Positions 17,104 through 27,248 of a DNA stretch of 52,500 bases are shown here, piece by piece. The position numbers and the translations under genes are program-made. This stretch comes from Bacteroidales bacterium (GTDB lineage: Bacteria > Bacteroidota > Bacteroidia > Bacteroidales > PXBB01). The stretch is taken from assembly GCA_028698995.1 (NCBI GenBank), contig JAQVVM010000032.1:1-52500 (forward strand). The letters run 5' to 3'. A model generated the notes under the pieces. It was not told the origin of the DNA. It searched no databases and saw only the letters and a program-made list of their open reading frames with translations. The stretch's first letter is position 1, and every line of letters begins with the position of its first letter.

Positions 17104-19232
17104 TAATACAAGTTTCTGTTATCTACAACTTTATAAACGCCTTCCAATGCTTTATTTAACTCAAAAGACAACCTTTGAATAAAAAAGTTTTTCATCATAT
17201 TTGAAGAAGCATCATAATTATCAACAACAGGGGCTTCATAATATTCCGAAACAGAAATAACAAAAACGCCATTATTTCCAATTATAGGCTCAGAGATTTG
17301 TCCTTTTTCTAAAGCAAATGCAGTTCCAATAACATTAGGTTCAGGTCCTATTGCAGGAAGGTTAATGGACGAGAATTTGATAAATTCATTTTTCTGAACA
17401 ATTGAATTCAGAGACTGTGCCATTTGTTCAAGACTTGATGCGGATGCCCTTGCTGCATTCATTTTTTCAATCAACATTTCAGCCTTTTTATTTCTTATGG
17501 CAAAAGGTTCAATTTCGTCTTTTATATCTTCCAATTCAGCAAATCCTTCATTCAAAACCTCAGTAAGCACAGCTATTACAAATTTATCTTCAATTTCATA
17601 AATACGTGAAATACTATTTAATTCTGTATTCTCATCAAATGCCCAACGAATAATTTCTCTTGGAGAACTCAGGCCTGCAATTGTATTATCCATCACCTTA
17701 ATATTTTCTGCCATTCTTTTAGCCAAGCCCTGTGCTGTTACAGCAGCATTAAATTTCTCAATCGTTTTATTATCTGTAGCAAATTTATTTACATCAGCAT
17801 ATATTTTCTGATAGGTTTCTTCGCTAGGAGTCAAGTCTCTTTGTATGATAGCAACCCTTACTTTTTTCTTAGCAGGAAGTACATCTGTTATGTGAATAAC
17901 ATGGAAACCAAAAGGAGTTTCAACGACAATTTTGTCATCTTTTCTTCCTTTAATGCAGGCTTCATTAAACTCGTAAACCATTGCGCCATCACTAAACCAA
18001 TCGAGGTCTCCATTATTTTGTTGCACTGAGCCGTCATCAGAAAATTGCCTAGCCAATTCACCAAATAAATCCGGTTGACGTTTAATAACGTTTAAAAGAC
18101 TATCAGCTTTAAGTTGTGCTTCTTCCTTTGTTCTAGTAATTTCGGGAGCAGCACTGTAAGCACCTGCATAAGCAATAAGGATATGACTGGCTTTAGCTGA
18201 ATCGGGTCGATTCTGAACATCAACCAATCGGGCAAGAAAATAAGAGTTGGCATCTCTGAAAGGACCTTCAACTGCTCCAATTTCAGCATCAAAAATCACA
18301 GAGTCAAATAACAATGGCAGGTCTTCCATTTTCTTGAAAGTGCTGTCATATCTAATATCAGAATTTATGTTAACAAAATATGCAAGATCTTCTGTTGTAA
18401 TAAATTCTTCCTTTATTTGCATCAAATCTTCTTCAAGTTGAAGTCTGTCTTCTTCTGAAGGTAAGATATCAAATGTTAAGAATTCAATGGATCTTTTAGC
18501 TTCCTCAACCTCAAACTCATGCTTATGTTCCTCGTATGCTTTTTCCAAATCTTTTTTACTGATACTAATACTTTCGTCGGCTATTGATTGAAAATTTAAC
18601 ATAACATAATTAATGTCGGCTGCTCTGTTCTTATCAATAAAATCTCTTCTAGCAAAAGCAGTTGGAATATAATATGCTTTGTTTAATAAGTTATTGTATT
18701 TTGTATTTAACCTGTCTTCTTTAATGGATTTTTCGAGTTGAGCCCACTGTTTTTGAATCTCTGGTTCTCTTTGATCGAGTGATTGAATAAAATTAACAAC
18801 TGTAGCTGGATTAAACATTCCTGTGGCAGGGTCAGAAAAACTTTGCATAATATAAGGATGTGGGTTAGCTCCCTGAACAAGATCCGACAACTCGTCAATA
18901 GTAACAGTTATTCCTAAAGCTTCGACTTCTTTCTGGAGCAAGGTTTCCCTGACTAGATTTTGCCATGCCTGTTGTTTTAGCATATATTCTTGCTCTGGGT
19001 CTAGGTTTTCCAGTTTCATCTGCTCTTTATAAAGAGTTATATATTCTTCAGCTTTAACCTCAAATTCTAAATAGGTTATGCTTTCTCCTGCTATTTTGCC
19101 TAATGAGTTATCATTTCGTCCTATTCCAATTCTGTTCCAATCAATACCCATAAACAAAAATGAAAACAATGCAATACCGATAATTGCTACTAATAATCCG
19201 GAGCGTTTTCTTATTTTTCCAATAACTGCCAT
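17100..19232 (-). CDS. PpiD-like peptidyl-prolyl isomerase / periplasmic foldase
   Basis: This 710-residue protein is anchored by one N-terminal membrane helix (about residues 12-30, LLVAIIGIALFSFLFMGI). A SurA/PpiD-type N-terminal chaperone region follows (about 40-240). The parvulin domain (about 345-450) shows ASHILIAY, ELARQFSDDGSVQQNNGDL and GFHVIHI. A second parvulin-like region occupies the C-terminal third. It should assist folding of periplasmic and outer-membrane proteins. The total size is typical of Bacteroidota PpiD-like proteins, which are longer than the E. coli protein. It lies downstream of a CBS-domain membrane protein and LptC, a recurrent Bacteroidota order. It has its own candidate -7 element. 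Confidence 0.9.
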   Translation of the reverse strand: MAVIGKIRKRSGLLVAIIGIALFSFLFMGIDWNRIGIGRNDNSLGKIAGESITYLEFEVKAEEYITLYKEQMKLENLDPEQEYMLKQQAWQNLVRETLLQKEVEALGITVTIDELSDLVQGANPHPYIMQSFSDPATGMFNPATVVNFIQSLDQREPEIQKQWAQLEKSIKEDRLNTKYNNLLNKAYYIPTAFARRDFIDKNRAADINYVMLNFQSIADESISISKKDLEKAYEEHKHEFEVEEAKRSIEFLTFDILPSEEDRLQLEEDLMQIKEEFITTEDLAYFVNINSDIRYDSTFKKMEDLPLLFDSVIFDAEIGAVEGPFRDANSYFLARLVDVQNRPDSAKASHILIAYAGAYSAAPEITRTKEEAQLKADSLLNVIKRQPDLFGELARQFSDDGSVQQNNGDLDWFSDGAMVYEFNEACIKGRKDDKIVVETPFGFHVIHITDVLPAKKKVRVAIIQRDLTPSEETYQKIYADVNKFATDNKTIEKFNAAVTAQGLAKRMAENIKVMDNTIAGLSSPREIIRWAFDENTELNSISRIYEIEDKFVIAVLTEVLNEGFAELEDIKDEIEPFAIRNKKAEMLIEKMNAARASASSLEQMAQSLNSIVQKNEFIKFSSINLPAIGPEPNVIGTAFALEKGQISEPIIGNNGVFVISVSEYYEAPVVDNYDASSNMMKNFFIQRLSFELNKALEGVYKVVDNRNLYY

Positions 19233-19262
19233 AATATCTCAATATTTATTTTTAAAAGTTTG

Positions 19263-19270
19263 CAAATTTA
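19263..19270 (-). promoter_or_regulatory. -7 element TAAATTTG (minus strand)
   Basis: Plus-strand CAAATTTA reads TAAATTTG on the minus strand, about 30 bases before the ppiD-like start. The -33 box is not clear. Confidence 0.4.
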
Positions 19271-19305
19271 CAATAGATTATTAAATTATTGCTTGTTTTA
19301 TTAAT

Positions 19306-20580
19306 TTAATTTATGATTTTCATTACAACTTGTTCAATTTTTGTCTCACTTACCTCACTAATGACAAATAAAAAGTTATCAATATAAATTTGTTCATTTT
19401 TTTGGGGAATACTTTCATACTTATTAATAATAAAACCAGCTAATGTTTCATATTCATCAGACACAGGAATATCAAGTTTATATTTGTCATTAATATAATC
19501 TATTTCAATACGTCCCGAAAAAACATATTCATTATCAGAAATTTTCTTTTCTTCAAATTCCTGGACATCATACTCATCGTTAATTTCACCAAAAATTTCT
19601 TCAACGACATCCTCTATGGTAATTATTCCGGATGTTCCTCCAAATTCATCTACAACAACAGCTATACTTTTGTTTTCATCAATAAAAGTTTTCAAAAGTA
19701 TGTCTGCTGTCATTGACTCGGGCACAATGAGAATTGGTCTTATAATGGGTTTAATTTTTTTTGGAGATTTAAACATATCAAAGACATGAATGTATCCAAT
19801 AATATTGTCAATCCCTCCTGAGTATATCACAATTTTAGAAAGACCTTGTTCTACAAATTCATTTTTCAGATCAGAAACATGAGTATTTTCATCAACTGCA
19901 ATAATTTCGGGACGGGGAATCATGCATTCTCTGACTTTGATATTGGGAAGTTCACGGGCATTTTGGAAAATTTGCATTTCATTGATTAAAGCATCGTCTT
20001 CTTTATTCTGCTGTTCAGAAAATTCCTTTAAATACATATCTATTTCCGAGGGAGAAAAAACATATCTTTGATCATCTAGTTTAAATCTAAATACATAAAC
20101 AATAAAGAAATTGGAAATTCTAATAATTATAAAGGTCAATGGATACAAAAGAATATAAATAATATATATAAGAACAGAAAAAAAATTAAGAATGCTGTTT
20201 GGATTAATGCGAAATAAATTTTTGGGTAAAAATTCTGCAAGAAACAATATTATTAAAGTTGATATTATTGTTTGTGAAATAAGAAGTACTGTGCTATTAT
20301 TATATGTTTCAGGGATGACTCTAACCAATACAGGGTTTAAAAGCAGGGACATATAAATACCATAAATTACAAGAGCAATATTATTTCCTACAAGAACAGA
20401 AGCAATAAAGAAAGATGGACGTTTAAGGAAACGGGCTAAAATTTTACCGGAAAGTAATCCTTTTTTTTTATCTAATTCTATTCGTAATTTATGTGCTGAA
20501 ACAAAAGCCATCTCGGTACCTGAAAATAAGGCTGAGAAAATAAGAGCGATAAAAATAATGGTAACAGTAAAAATATCCAT
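19306..20580 (-). CDS. HlyC/CorC-family membrane protein (CNNM/DUF21 + CBS pair)
   Basis: This 424-residue protein has an N-terminal DUF21/CNNM membrane domain of three to four helices (about residues 1-180), with the signature FSALFSGTEMAFVSAHKLRIE. A CBS-domain pair follows (about 200-335; VRECMIPRPEIIAVDE and VDEFGGTSGIITIEDVVEEI), then a C-terminal CorC/HlyC domain (about 350-424). Relatives are linked to magnesium/cobalt transport; the old name haemolysin is not informative. The N-terminus differs from GldE, a gliding-motility member of the same superfamily, so I do not call it gldE. It sits between lptC and the ppiD-like gene, with a consensus -7 element of its own. Confidence 0.87.
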   Translation of the reverse strand: MDIFTVTIIFIALIFSALFSGTEMAFVSAHKLRIELDKKKGLLSGKILARFLKRPSFFIASVLVGNNIALVIYGIYMSLLLNPVLVRVIPETYNNSTVLLISQTIISTLIILFLAEFLPKNLFRINPNSILNFFSVLIYIIYILLYPLTFIIIRISNFFIVYVFRFKLDDQRYVFSPSEIDMYLKEFSEQQNKEDDALINEMQIFQNARELPNIKVRECMIPRPEIIAVDENTHVSDLKNEFVEQGLSKIVIYSGGIDNIIGYIHVFDMFKSPKKIKPIIRPILIVPESMTADILLKTFIDENKSIAVVVDEFGGTSGIITIEDVVEEIFGEINDEYDVQEFEEKKISDNEYVFSGRIEIDYINDKYKLDIPVSDEYETLAGFIINKYESIPQKNEQIYIDNFLFVISEVSETKIEQVVMKIIN

Positions 20581-20602
20581 TTATTGAACTACAAAATATT
20601 TA

Positions 20603-20610
20603 CAAAAGTA
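20603..20610 (-). promoter_or_regulatory. -7 element TACTTTTG (minus strand)
   Basis: Plus-strand CAAAAGTA is an exact TAnnTTTG on the minus strand, 22 bases before the HlyC/CorC start and inside the 58-base gap after lptC. This suggests the downstream gene can be transcribed separately. Confidence 0.5.
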
Positions 20611-20638
20611 CAATAATATTAAAAATAAACACAGCTGT

Positions 20639-21232
20639 CTAATTCGTTTCATCATTATCATCACTTTCATCATTTATCACAAAAGTGCCTTTGGGTTTTT
20701 TTATTATCCACCTTTCAAATCTTTCATCTGACTCAAAACCGTCACCAAAGAGAACTTCTTTTTCAGTTGTTATCTTAACAAAAACTTCTGAAGATATGGT
20801 TCCATTTTGTTCATCCCAGATGAGATGTTCTGTATTTAATTGTTCTTCTTTTTCATTTATAACCACAACATTATTTCTTACTTCAGTAATTTTTTCATTT
20901 TCATAGCTGATAGCATAATTTGCAGTGAGCTTAGAAGTTACATTCATTATAGAATCAAAAAAAAAGACTTCAATTCCTTGTGTCATCTCAAGATAGGGTC
21001 TATCACCTGTATATCTTTCGAGAATGGGAGCTTTAACCATTAATGAAACATTTCCTTTTTCACTATAAATCAGCTCAATATTATGAGATATTTCAAAGGG
21101 AGAATTATCTTTTAAAGATAATTGGTTTACTAATTCAATATCATTTTCACATGAAAATAACATGACTAGAAATAATAGAAGAATAATGTTTTTTAGTTTT
21201 TTGAAAAAGCCGTAAGAAAAACTGTCGTCCAT
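20639..21232 (-). CDS. lptC: LPS export periplasmic protein LptC
   Basis: This 197-residue protein has an N-terminal hydrophobic segment (about residues 15-27) and an LptC/OstA-type beta-jellyroll. Recognisable parts are LMVKAPILERY, EVFFFDSIMNVTSKLTANYAI, EVRNNVVVINEKEEQLNTEHLIWDEQNGTISSEVFVKIT and FGDGFESDERFERWII. LptC forms part of the bridge carrying lipopolysaccharide from LptBFG to LptA. The N-terminus also reads as a lipobox (LFSC, Cys28), so this LptC may be a lipoprotein rather than a bitopic membrane protein, as in other Bacteroidota. Its start lies 7 bases after the TPR gene stop, so the two are co-transcribed. Confidence 0.88.
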   Translation of the reverse strand: MDDSFSYGFFKKLKNIILLLFLVMLFSCENDIELVNQLSLKDNSPFEISHNIELIYSEKGNVSLMVKAPILERYTGDRPYLEMTQGIEVFFFDSIMNVTSKLTANYAISYENEKITEVRNNVVVINEKEEQLNTEHLIWDEQNGTISSEVFVKITTEKEVLFGDGFESDERFERWIIKKPKGTFVINDESDDNDETN

Positions 21233-21239
21233 TAAAAAA

Positions 21240-22625
21240 CTATTTACTTCTCACTGTTGTAGTTTCATTAATCCAGCAACCAACAGTATAGGATTGACCA
21301 ATAGTAAGGTTGTAGAAAAATATTGTTTCACTGTCGGGATAATGTTGCGACCAAGAAGCTATCCTTTGACTAGCCGCAGATTCAACAGAAGCAGAAGAAT
21401 CAATAGCTTTGGCTCTTAAGTACTTATCTACAGCAGCCCAGTAAGCCACTTTCTTTTCCAACTCATTCTCTCCGCAACTTGCAGCACTAGATGCGTACAT
21501 ATCTCCGATCAGAATTAAAGGGCGTCCATCATTAGGTCTCAATTCCAATGCTTGCAAAGCATAACTTCTGGCACGCACCAATTGATTCAATTGACGGAAA
21601 TTAATTTCTGCGAGCAAAAGTAGTGCATCAGCCTTTTTATCATTTTCTTCTCCTGTATAAAGCCTTACTGCCTCTTGTAGATATTCTGAAGCTTTACCAA
21701 ACTGTCTTTTTGAAATATTCATATTTCCCATCAGAAAAGCAGAATTTGCAGTTGGTTCGAGATTATGCAAACTCTCAGTTGCTTTAAAAAACAATTCTTC
21801 TTCGGTACATTGATATTTGCTAAGCATTGATGAAATCTTTTCTAATAATTCTTTGTTTGTAGGATCTGCTTCAAACTTGGCTGTAAAAATATGAATAAGG
21901 TCTGGACAAGTAGCTATAGGTGCAAAGATAAGATCGATGTTTGTTTTAGCTGCAATAAAATTGGTATCAGTACCGGCTCTCAGATTAAAATCAATAATGT
22001 CTGAAGCAATGTTATAAGCATCAATCGCAATTATTTTATCATAATTAGGTGTTTCACTTAACTTAGCAGCTGCCTGAAAGAAAGCGACCAAGACATCAGG
22101 TTTAGAAGAATTCTGTTCTATTTCAATTGACTTCTTAAGGGTTTGGAAAGCTGCTTCTGTTCTAAGGTTGCTCATGTAATACATATCAACTCCTTTTCTT
22201 CCCAAAACAAAACCTTCCCTGCCAAAAGCGGTGATACGCTGATCATAAATCATAATGAGTGTATCAAGATATTTTTCTTTGTTTTGAGGATTTGTTTCCC
22301 TGTTAAATAAATCTTTCAGTAAAACAGTTCCGTCTAAATACATGTTCTGGCTTGACAAAGGGCAGTTAAAAAACACCCAGCGCCATGGTTCAAGAGCATC
22401 GGTAAAATTTCTTTGTCTGTAAAACTCCCTATATATTGATAGATTTCTGACACAAGTAACACTGTCGTTACCGTATTTAGGCTCGTCTGGAGCAAAACTT
22501 ATATATATATTTAAGGGATGAGTTTGTTTTTGAAAAAGTGTTTCAAATGAAATGTCATTTGCTGTAATCTCGGTCAAAAACCCTATCATGCAAAGACTTA
22601 CCGCAATAATTTTCATTGTTTTCAT
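21240..22625 (-). CDS. Periplasmic TPR-repeat protein
   Basis: This 461-residue protein has a signal peptide (about residues 1-22, MKTMKIIAVSLCMIGFLTEI...). TPR-like helical repeats become clear in the C-terminal half, for example TANSAFLMGNMNISKRQFGK followed by ASEYLQEAVRLY, and RARSYALQALELRPNDGRPL. The N-terminal part (DEPKYGNDSVTCVRNLSIYR) is a conserved Bacteroidota region seen in proteins next to lptC. A second ATG three codons in is an alternative start. TPR proteins serve as protein-interaction scaffolds. The position between an outer-membrane barrel and LptC suggests envelope assembly, which is inference. Confidence 0.78.
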   Translation of the reverse strand: MKTMKIIAVSLCMIGFLTEITANDISFETLFQKQTHPLNIYISFAPDEPKYGNDSVTCVRNLSIYREFYRQRNFTDALEPWRWVFFNCPLSSQNMYLDGTVLLKDLFNRETNPQNKEKYLDTLIMIYDQRITAFGREGFVLGRKGVDMYYMSNLRTEAAFQTLKKSIEIEQNSSKPDVLVAFFQAAAKLSETPNYDKIIAIDAYNIASDIIDFNLRAGTDTNFIAAKTNIDLIFAPIATCPDLIHIFTAKFEADPTNKELLEKISSMLSKYQCTEEELFFKATESLHNLEPTANSAFLMGNMNISKRQFGKASEYLQEAVRLYTGEENDKKADALLLLAEINFRQLNQLVRARSYALQALELRPNDGRPLILIGDMYASSAASCGENELEKKVAYWAAVDKYLRAKAIDSSASVESAASQRIASWSQHYPDSETIFFYNLTIGQSYTVGCWINETTTVRSK

Positions 22626-22646
22626 TTTAATAGTTTTTTTTAATAA

Positions 22647-23936
22647 TTAATCAAATTTTCTTCGTATAAACCATTTTTCATATAATGATAAAGAAATTGT
22701 AAGCATCCCATAAGTCTCTTTAATCAGGTTATTATTGGTTGTACCTCTTTGCCCAATTTCTATGCCAACGTTAACAACAGATTTGGTACGTGGCACAGGT
22801 ATTCCCATTCCGAGACTTAAACCAAGATCTTTTAAGTTGCTGTTTCTAATTTGTAAATAAGTCTGTACATATTTTATCCCAAACCTATAAGTTGAATTTT
22901 TTATAAAATTTGAAGTAGCAGAATAAGTGGGTAATTTTTCAAATCCTAAACCAATTTGGTAACTATTTTTTAGAGAATCTGCCACTCCAAAAGAATTATA
23001 CTTTGACCATTCCTGGAATTTATAATCCGCTCCTATTAACCATTTATTGTTTTTTCGTAAAATAAATCCCCCTCCAAAGCTTGTAGGAATTGAAAGGGAA
23101 CCATTTTTTTGAGTATTTTCAATAGTATCTTTAATATAAGTAAGACCATAATTTTCACCTGAAAATGTTTCTGTCAGTATTTCCTCGGAAGCATTAAGCT
23201 TAACAGAAGGAGCAAAAGTTAATCCGAATGCCATGGTATAATTACTATTTAATGGTTGTTCATAGAGAATACCTCCGTCATAAATAAAGTCTTTAGCCTG
23301 AGTAGAAATTTGCTGTCTCATGCTATAAATACTTGGAACTTCCGGGAACGTAACCATCCTACTTTTTTGAAGGGCACCAAAAACATAAGAGGTATTTGCA
23401 CCAATGGATAAACGCTTTGAAATTTTGAAAGACAATCCTGCATAAACTCTATTAAAGCCTCCTCCTCCTTCATAAAAATAATTGATATTTCCAATATTCG
23501 ATAATGAATCACTGTCATTTAGCTTATAACCCATATTGCTGTATGGCAAAAGGCCAAAAGAAGCCGAAATTCTTTTAGAAACAGGGAACCCAAACAAAAG
23601 GTAATTGAAAGAAATATTATTGGTTATAACAGAAGCACTCGAATTACTGATTTGTGAAATAATACCCCTGAGTCCTCCTTCAAACAAAAAAGAAGTACTG
23701 TCAAATGCTGAATAAGAAGCGGGGTTTGAAATATTAATCAAATTACTGTTTTTTACGGCACTGCTTATACCACCCATTGCACTAAGCCTGAAATTGGGAA
23801 TTTCGTTTAGCTGTCCTAGACCATATCGGGAATAAGGAGAACTGATGTTTGTTTGGGCAAAGCTTACAGAGATAGTAAAATGTATCAATACGGTTATTAA
23901 TACGAATCTTCTTACAATTACATTTTTTTTATACAT
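22647..23936 (-). CDS. Conserved outer-membrane beta-barrel protein
   Basis: This 429-residue protein has a signal peptide (about residues 1-27, ending VSFAQ). The conserved opening SPYSRYGLGQLNEIPNFRL is followed by AMGGISSAV, the start pattern of FadL/OmpP1-like and PorV-like Bacteroidota barrels. Alternating hydrophobic strands run to the C-terminus, which ends SLYEKWFIRRKFD. The specific function is not known. It lies 21 bases upstream of the TPR gene and 9 bases after coaX, in the minus-strand envelope block. A transport or assembly role at the outer membrane is likely but unproven. Confidence 0.75.
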   Translation of the reverse strand: MYKKNVIVRRFVLITVLIHFTISVSFAQTNISSPYSRYGLGQLNEIPNFRLSAMGGISSAVKNSNLINISNPASYSAFDSTSFLFEGGLRGIISQISNSSASVITNNISFNYLLFGFPVSKRISASFGLLPYSNMGYKLNDSDSLSNIGNINYFYEGGGGFNRVYAGLSFKISKRLSIGANTSYVFGALQKSRMVTFPEVPSIYSMRQQISTQAKDFIYDGGILYEQPLNSNYTMAFGLTFAPSVKLNASEEILTETFSGENYGLTYIKDTIENTQKNGSLSIPTSFGGGFILRKNNKWLIGADYKFQEWSKYNSFGVADSLKNSYQIGLGFEKLPTYSATSNFIKNSTYRFGIKYVQTYLQIRNSNLKDLGLSLGMGIPVPRTKSVVNVGIEIGQRGTTNNNLIKETYGMLTISLSLYEKWFIRRKFD

Positions 23937-23945
23937 TTTTACTTT

Positions 23946-24686
23946 TTAACTGTCTGATTTATTGTGATTTAATACAACATTTAGCCCCAAAGTTACAATA
24001 TTTTGGATTGCAAAGATGCGAAATTTTATCATATTTTCAAAATATTTACCATCTCCTCCAGATAAAACAACGTTTAAATCTGCATATATTCTATTGTAAT
24101 ATTCAATCATGCCATTTATTTCTATCGCCATACCATTAATAACACCCGATAAAATAGAATTTTCTGTTGTATCACCTACAAAGAAATTAATTTCTTTTTG
24201 CTCAATTAACGGTAATTTATCGGTAAAATTATTAAGAGATTTAAATCTCATTGTCATTCCTGGCGATATAGCACCTCCTAAATAAGCACTTTCAGCAGAA
24301 ACAAAATCATATTTTATACAAGTACCTATATCGATGCTGAGAACATTTTGTTTGGGAAACAAAAAATGAGCACCCACAGCAGCAGCCAAGCGATCTTTTC
24401 CAAGAGTTTCAGGCGTTTTATAAGCATTAAAGATAGGTATAGGCGTTTTATGATCAAAAAAAATAAAATTGGAACAATCTTTTAGAAAATCAATTAAAAA
24501 ATCCGGTCTTTGTGATACTGTACAAAGAATTGAATTATTAACCTTAGTAAGAAAATCATCATCCATTAAAAAAAACCTGACCTCATCAACCGTTAATACA
24601 TTAGTTGTCCTTTGTTTTATCAATATATTATTGTCCCAAATTTCGAGTTTTGAAAAAGAATTACCTATGTCAATAATCAGATTCAT
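23946..24686 (-). CDS. coaX: Type III pantothenate kinase
   Basis: CoaX phosphorylates pantothenate with ATP in the first step of coenzyme A synthesis. Family motifs are present: the N-terminal phosphate-binding NLIIDIGNS (residues 2-10), GKDRLAAAVGAHFLFP (pantothenate/dimer region), VLSIDIGTCIKYDFV and YLGGAISPGMTMRFKSL. A C-terminal VVLSGGDGKYF closes the ASKHA fold. The product has 246 residues from the ATG at 24686. An in-frame ATG at 24707 would add seven residues before the conserved MNLIIDIGNS and is less likely. It is the first gene of the minus-strand envelope block, with 9 bases to the barrel gene. Confidence 0.94.
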   Translation of the reverse strand: MNLIIDIGNSFSKLEIWDNNILIKQRTTNVLTVDEVRFFLMDDDFLTKVNNSILCTVSQRPDFLIDFLKDCSNFIFFDHKTPIPIFNAYKTPETLGKDRLAAAVGAHFLFPKQNVLSIDIGTCIKYDFVSAESAYLGGAISPGMTMRFKSLNNFTDKLPLIEQKEINFFVGDTTENSILSGVINGMAIEINGMIEYYNRIYADLNVVLSGGDGKYFENMIKFRIFAIQNIVTLGLNVVLNHNKSDS

Positions 24687-24846
24687 CTGTTTTGATTTGA
24701 AGCACAAAATTATTCTTTTTGAATGATTTCATCCTATATTTTGTTTAATTATCAAGTAAAAAATGCTAAGGACTTAAATCTAACACAGAAGTTTAAGTCT
24801 ATCAATTACAAATTATCGAATTGAGAAATAGTACGAGAAAAAATTT

Positions 24847-27060
24847 TTAAAGGGAAAATCTCAATCCTGCATAAAACATTCTAGGTGAAATAGGACCCCA
24901 AATAAATGAAGTATCGAAATAATCACCAAATGGTTCGCTAGCATTAACAATTGGATGCTGCTGAACAAAACTTGTTAGATTTTCTCCTCCAAAATAAAAT
25001 TCAAATTTTTTGACTTTAAAAGTAATCTGACCCATCAAAACTGTATAGGCCGGAGAATAATCAGGTTTTTGAAATTCTGTGGGTAATTGAGAAGTATCAG
25101 GCAAACGGCTTTTTCCATTAAACTGTGATGTAAAATCAAATTGCCATTTATTATTTTGAGTGAGATAGGATAAACTTAAAAGTCCTTTGTAGTTATTGAC
25201 AAATGGTTTTGCAAGAAGCTTATTGTTCATGGTTGTTTTTACATCATTCCATCTGAAAGCACTCGTAAAATCAAGACCCGACAGTATTTCTGAAGTGAAA
25301 ACTGCTTGAAAACTATTTGAATAAGATAATCCATTAAGGTTGTAAACATGAATTTCAGATGGGTTTCGTTCCATATCAATAATGACCTGGTTGACAAAAT
25401 CTGTTCTAAAGAAATCAATACTGATATTACTTTCTTTCCCAATAATACTGAAGTCGTATGTAATAGCTGTTCCATAGTTAAAAGCTTCCTCCATTTTAAT
25501 ATTCTCATCAAAAGTCATTATTCTTGAATTCATCAGGAGAAATGGATTTTCGGCAACTACATGAGCAGATCGGTATCCTTTACCACCCGATGCTCTAATC
25601 GTTAAATGTTCATTTAAGTTGTATTTCACATGAAGGCGTGGTGTGATGATATGGCCATACAAATTATTGTAATCATATCTGATACCTGCAATGGCTGTCA
25701 AATTATTTTGATTGTTAAAAGTATATTGGGCAAAAAAACCAGGAATAATCTCTTCATTGATTTGTTCAAGAGCATTTATATTTTCATTGAAAATATCATA
25801 TGAAAAGCTTGGTCCAACATTGAATTTGTGTTTTTCATTAATCAAATTTGTTTCATAAATGATATTGAGATAAAGGTTTTTATGAGTCACGTTATATTTT
25901 CTATTTCCAAAATCTGACTGTTGATCATGAAATGTTCCGGACACAATAGTTCCCAAACTCGTACCAGGTCTATTATGGAAGAAAAATCCATTTTTTGCAA
26001 AAGCCTCATATCTTTTTGTTTTGATTTTGACTTTATATAGGTTTTCAGGAGCCATCCCCGTTAAGTTTATTTGTCCTGCATTTCTTTCCTCATCTAAAAT
26101 TTTGTACCCAAATACCGATTCCATTTTACCATGGTTTTCGTAACTAAATCTATTAAAAAAATTATATTTTTTTACCAGCGGATGATCCATAAAGCCATCA
26201 TTATTTGAGTCTGAAGGTTTATTTTGAAATTCTCCGTGAAATAAAAACAAGGTATGCCAATTATTACTGATCTTATGAGCTGTTGTGATGCTGCTTTCAA
26301 CTTTTCCAAGGTCGTTACCATACATGTTAACAAACAATTTTTCACTATTCTGAGGCTTTTTGTACTCCACATTTATCTGTCCGGTAATAGATTCATATCC
26401 GTTAATTACAGATGAGGTTCCTTTTGAAATTTGAATAGACTCCATCCATGGGCCTGGCACATAAAGCAAGCCATAGGGTATTGCCGGTCCACGAACAGAT
26501 GGTATATTCTCTGTTAACAGTTGACTGTATATACCTGAAAGACCAAGCAACTGAATTTGTTTTGCACCCGATACAGCATCGCTGTAAGAAACATCTACAG
26601 ATGCATTTGTTTCAAAACTTTCTGAAAGGTTACAACAAGCTGCTTTTTGAATTTCATTACTTGTTATTTGTTCAGTATAAATTGGATTTATGCGCTGTAC
26701 ATGTGTGCCAGACCCCCTAGCCTCAATAACAGTTTCATTTAGTAATAGGGTCGCTTCAAGTACAACATGTAAATGATCCATATTTCCTGAAATTTCAATT
26801 GTATCATTAAGATAACCCACATAACTAAAAACCAAAAATTTATGATTCTCGTTTTTCTTCTCAATTTCAAAATGGCCATCAATATCAGTTGCAATACCAT
26901 CAGTTGTGTTTAACCAATATACATTTACACCAGGAAGAGGGTTATGGTTGTTATGCGCATCTTTTTCAACAACATGACCACTTATTCTCTGCGCATAAAT
27001 ACAATTATTTATAAATATTAGAATTGTAAGAAAATATATTGTTTTTTTTATCTTTTTCAT
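24847..27060 (-). CDS. TonB-dependent receptor, probably for a transition metal or its chelate
   Basis: This receptor of 737 residues has a signal peptide (about residues 1-24, ending CIYAQ). A carboxypeptidase-regulatory-like domain (about 25-110; ISGHVVEKDAHNNHNPLPGVNVY) precedes the plug (KAACCNLSESFETNASVDVS ... GLSGIYSQLLTENIPSVRG ... GYESITGQINVEYKKP) and barrel. The ATG at 27060 is preferred over 27096 because MKKIKKTIYFLTILIF is a normal signal peptide. The Cys pair at the start of the plug and the neighbouring Cys/His-rich protein and cupredoxin point to copper or another soft metal. That assignment rests on context; similar receptors next to HYC_CC_PP proteins are known in Bacteroidota. 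Confidence 0.82.
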   Translation of the reverse strand: MKKIKKTIYFLTILIFINNCIYAQRISGHVVEKDAHNNHNPLPGVNVYWLNTTDGIATDIDGHFEIEKKNENHKFLVFSYVGYLNDTIEISGNMDHLHVVLEATLLLNETVIEARGSGTHVQRINPIYTEQITSNEIQKAACCNLSESFETNASVDVSYSDAVSGAKQIQLLGLSGIYSQLLTENIPSVRGPAIPYGLLYVPGPWMESIQISKGTSSVINGYESITGQINVEYKKPQNSEKLFVNMYGNDLGKVESSITTAHKISNNWHTLFLFHGEFQNKPSDSNNDGFMDHPLVKKYNFFNRFSYENHGKMESVFGYKILDEERNAGQINLTGMAPENLYKVKIKTKRYEAFAKNGFFFHNRPGTSLGTIVSGTFHDQQSDFGNRKYNVTHKNLYLNIIYETNLINEKHKFNVGPSFSYDIFNENINALEQINEEIIPGFFAQYTFNNQNNLTAIAGIRYDYNNLYGHIITPRLHVKYNLNEHLTIRASGGKGYRSAHVVAENPFLLMNSRIMTFDENIKMEEAFNYGTAITYDFSIIGKESNISIDFFRTDFVNQVIIDMERNPSEIHVYNLNGLSYSNSFQAVFTSEILSGLDFTSAFRWNDVKTTMNNKLLAKPFVNNYKGLLSLSYLTQNNKWQFDFTSQFNGKSRLPDTSQLPTEFQKPDYSPAYTVLMGQITFKVKKFEFYFGGENLTSFVQQHPIVNASEPFGDYFDTSFIWGPISPRMFYAGLRFSL

Positions 27061-27248
27061 TTTTAAATCTTTATTAATCAAACATTTATTCCTCAATAAA
27101 TTAATTATTGAAGTTGAAGCAAAAATTCAAATGCTTTTGTAAGTTTAGTAATGAAAAAATTACTTTAATTAATAATTACTGTTTATAAGGATTAAATTAT
27201 CAAACAGTCGAATTAATATAAACTTACAGAACAGCCTTTTAATGTAGA

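Noticed and set aside
19306..20580. GldE gliding-motility protein
   Set aside because: Same superfamily, but the N-terminus and the lptC/ppiD neighbourhood fit the other HlyC/CorC group.
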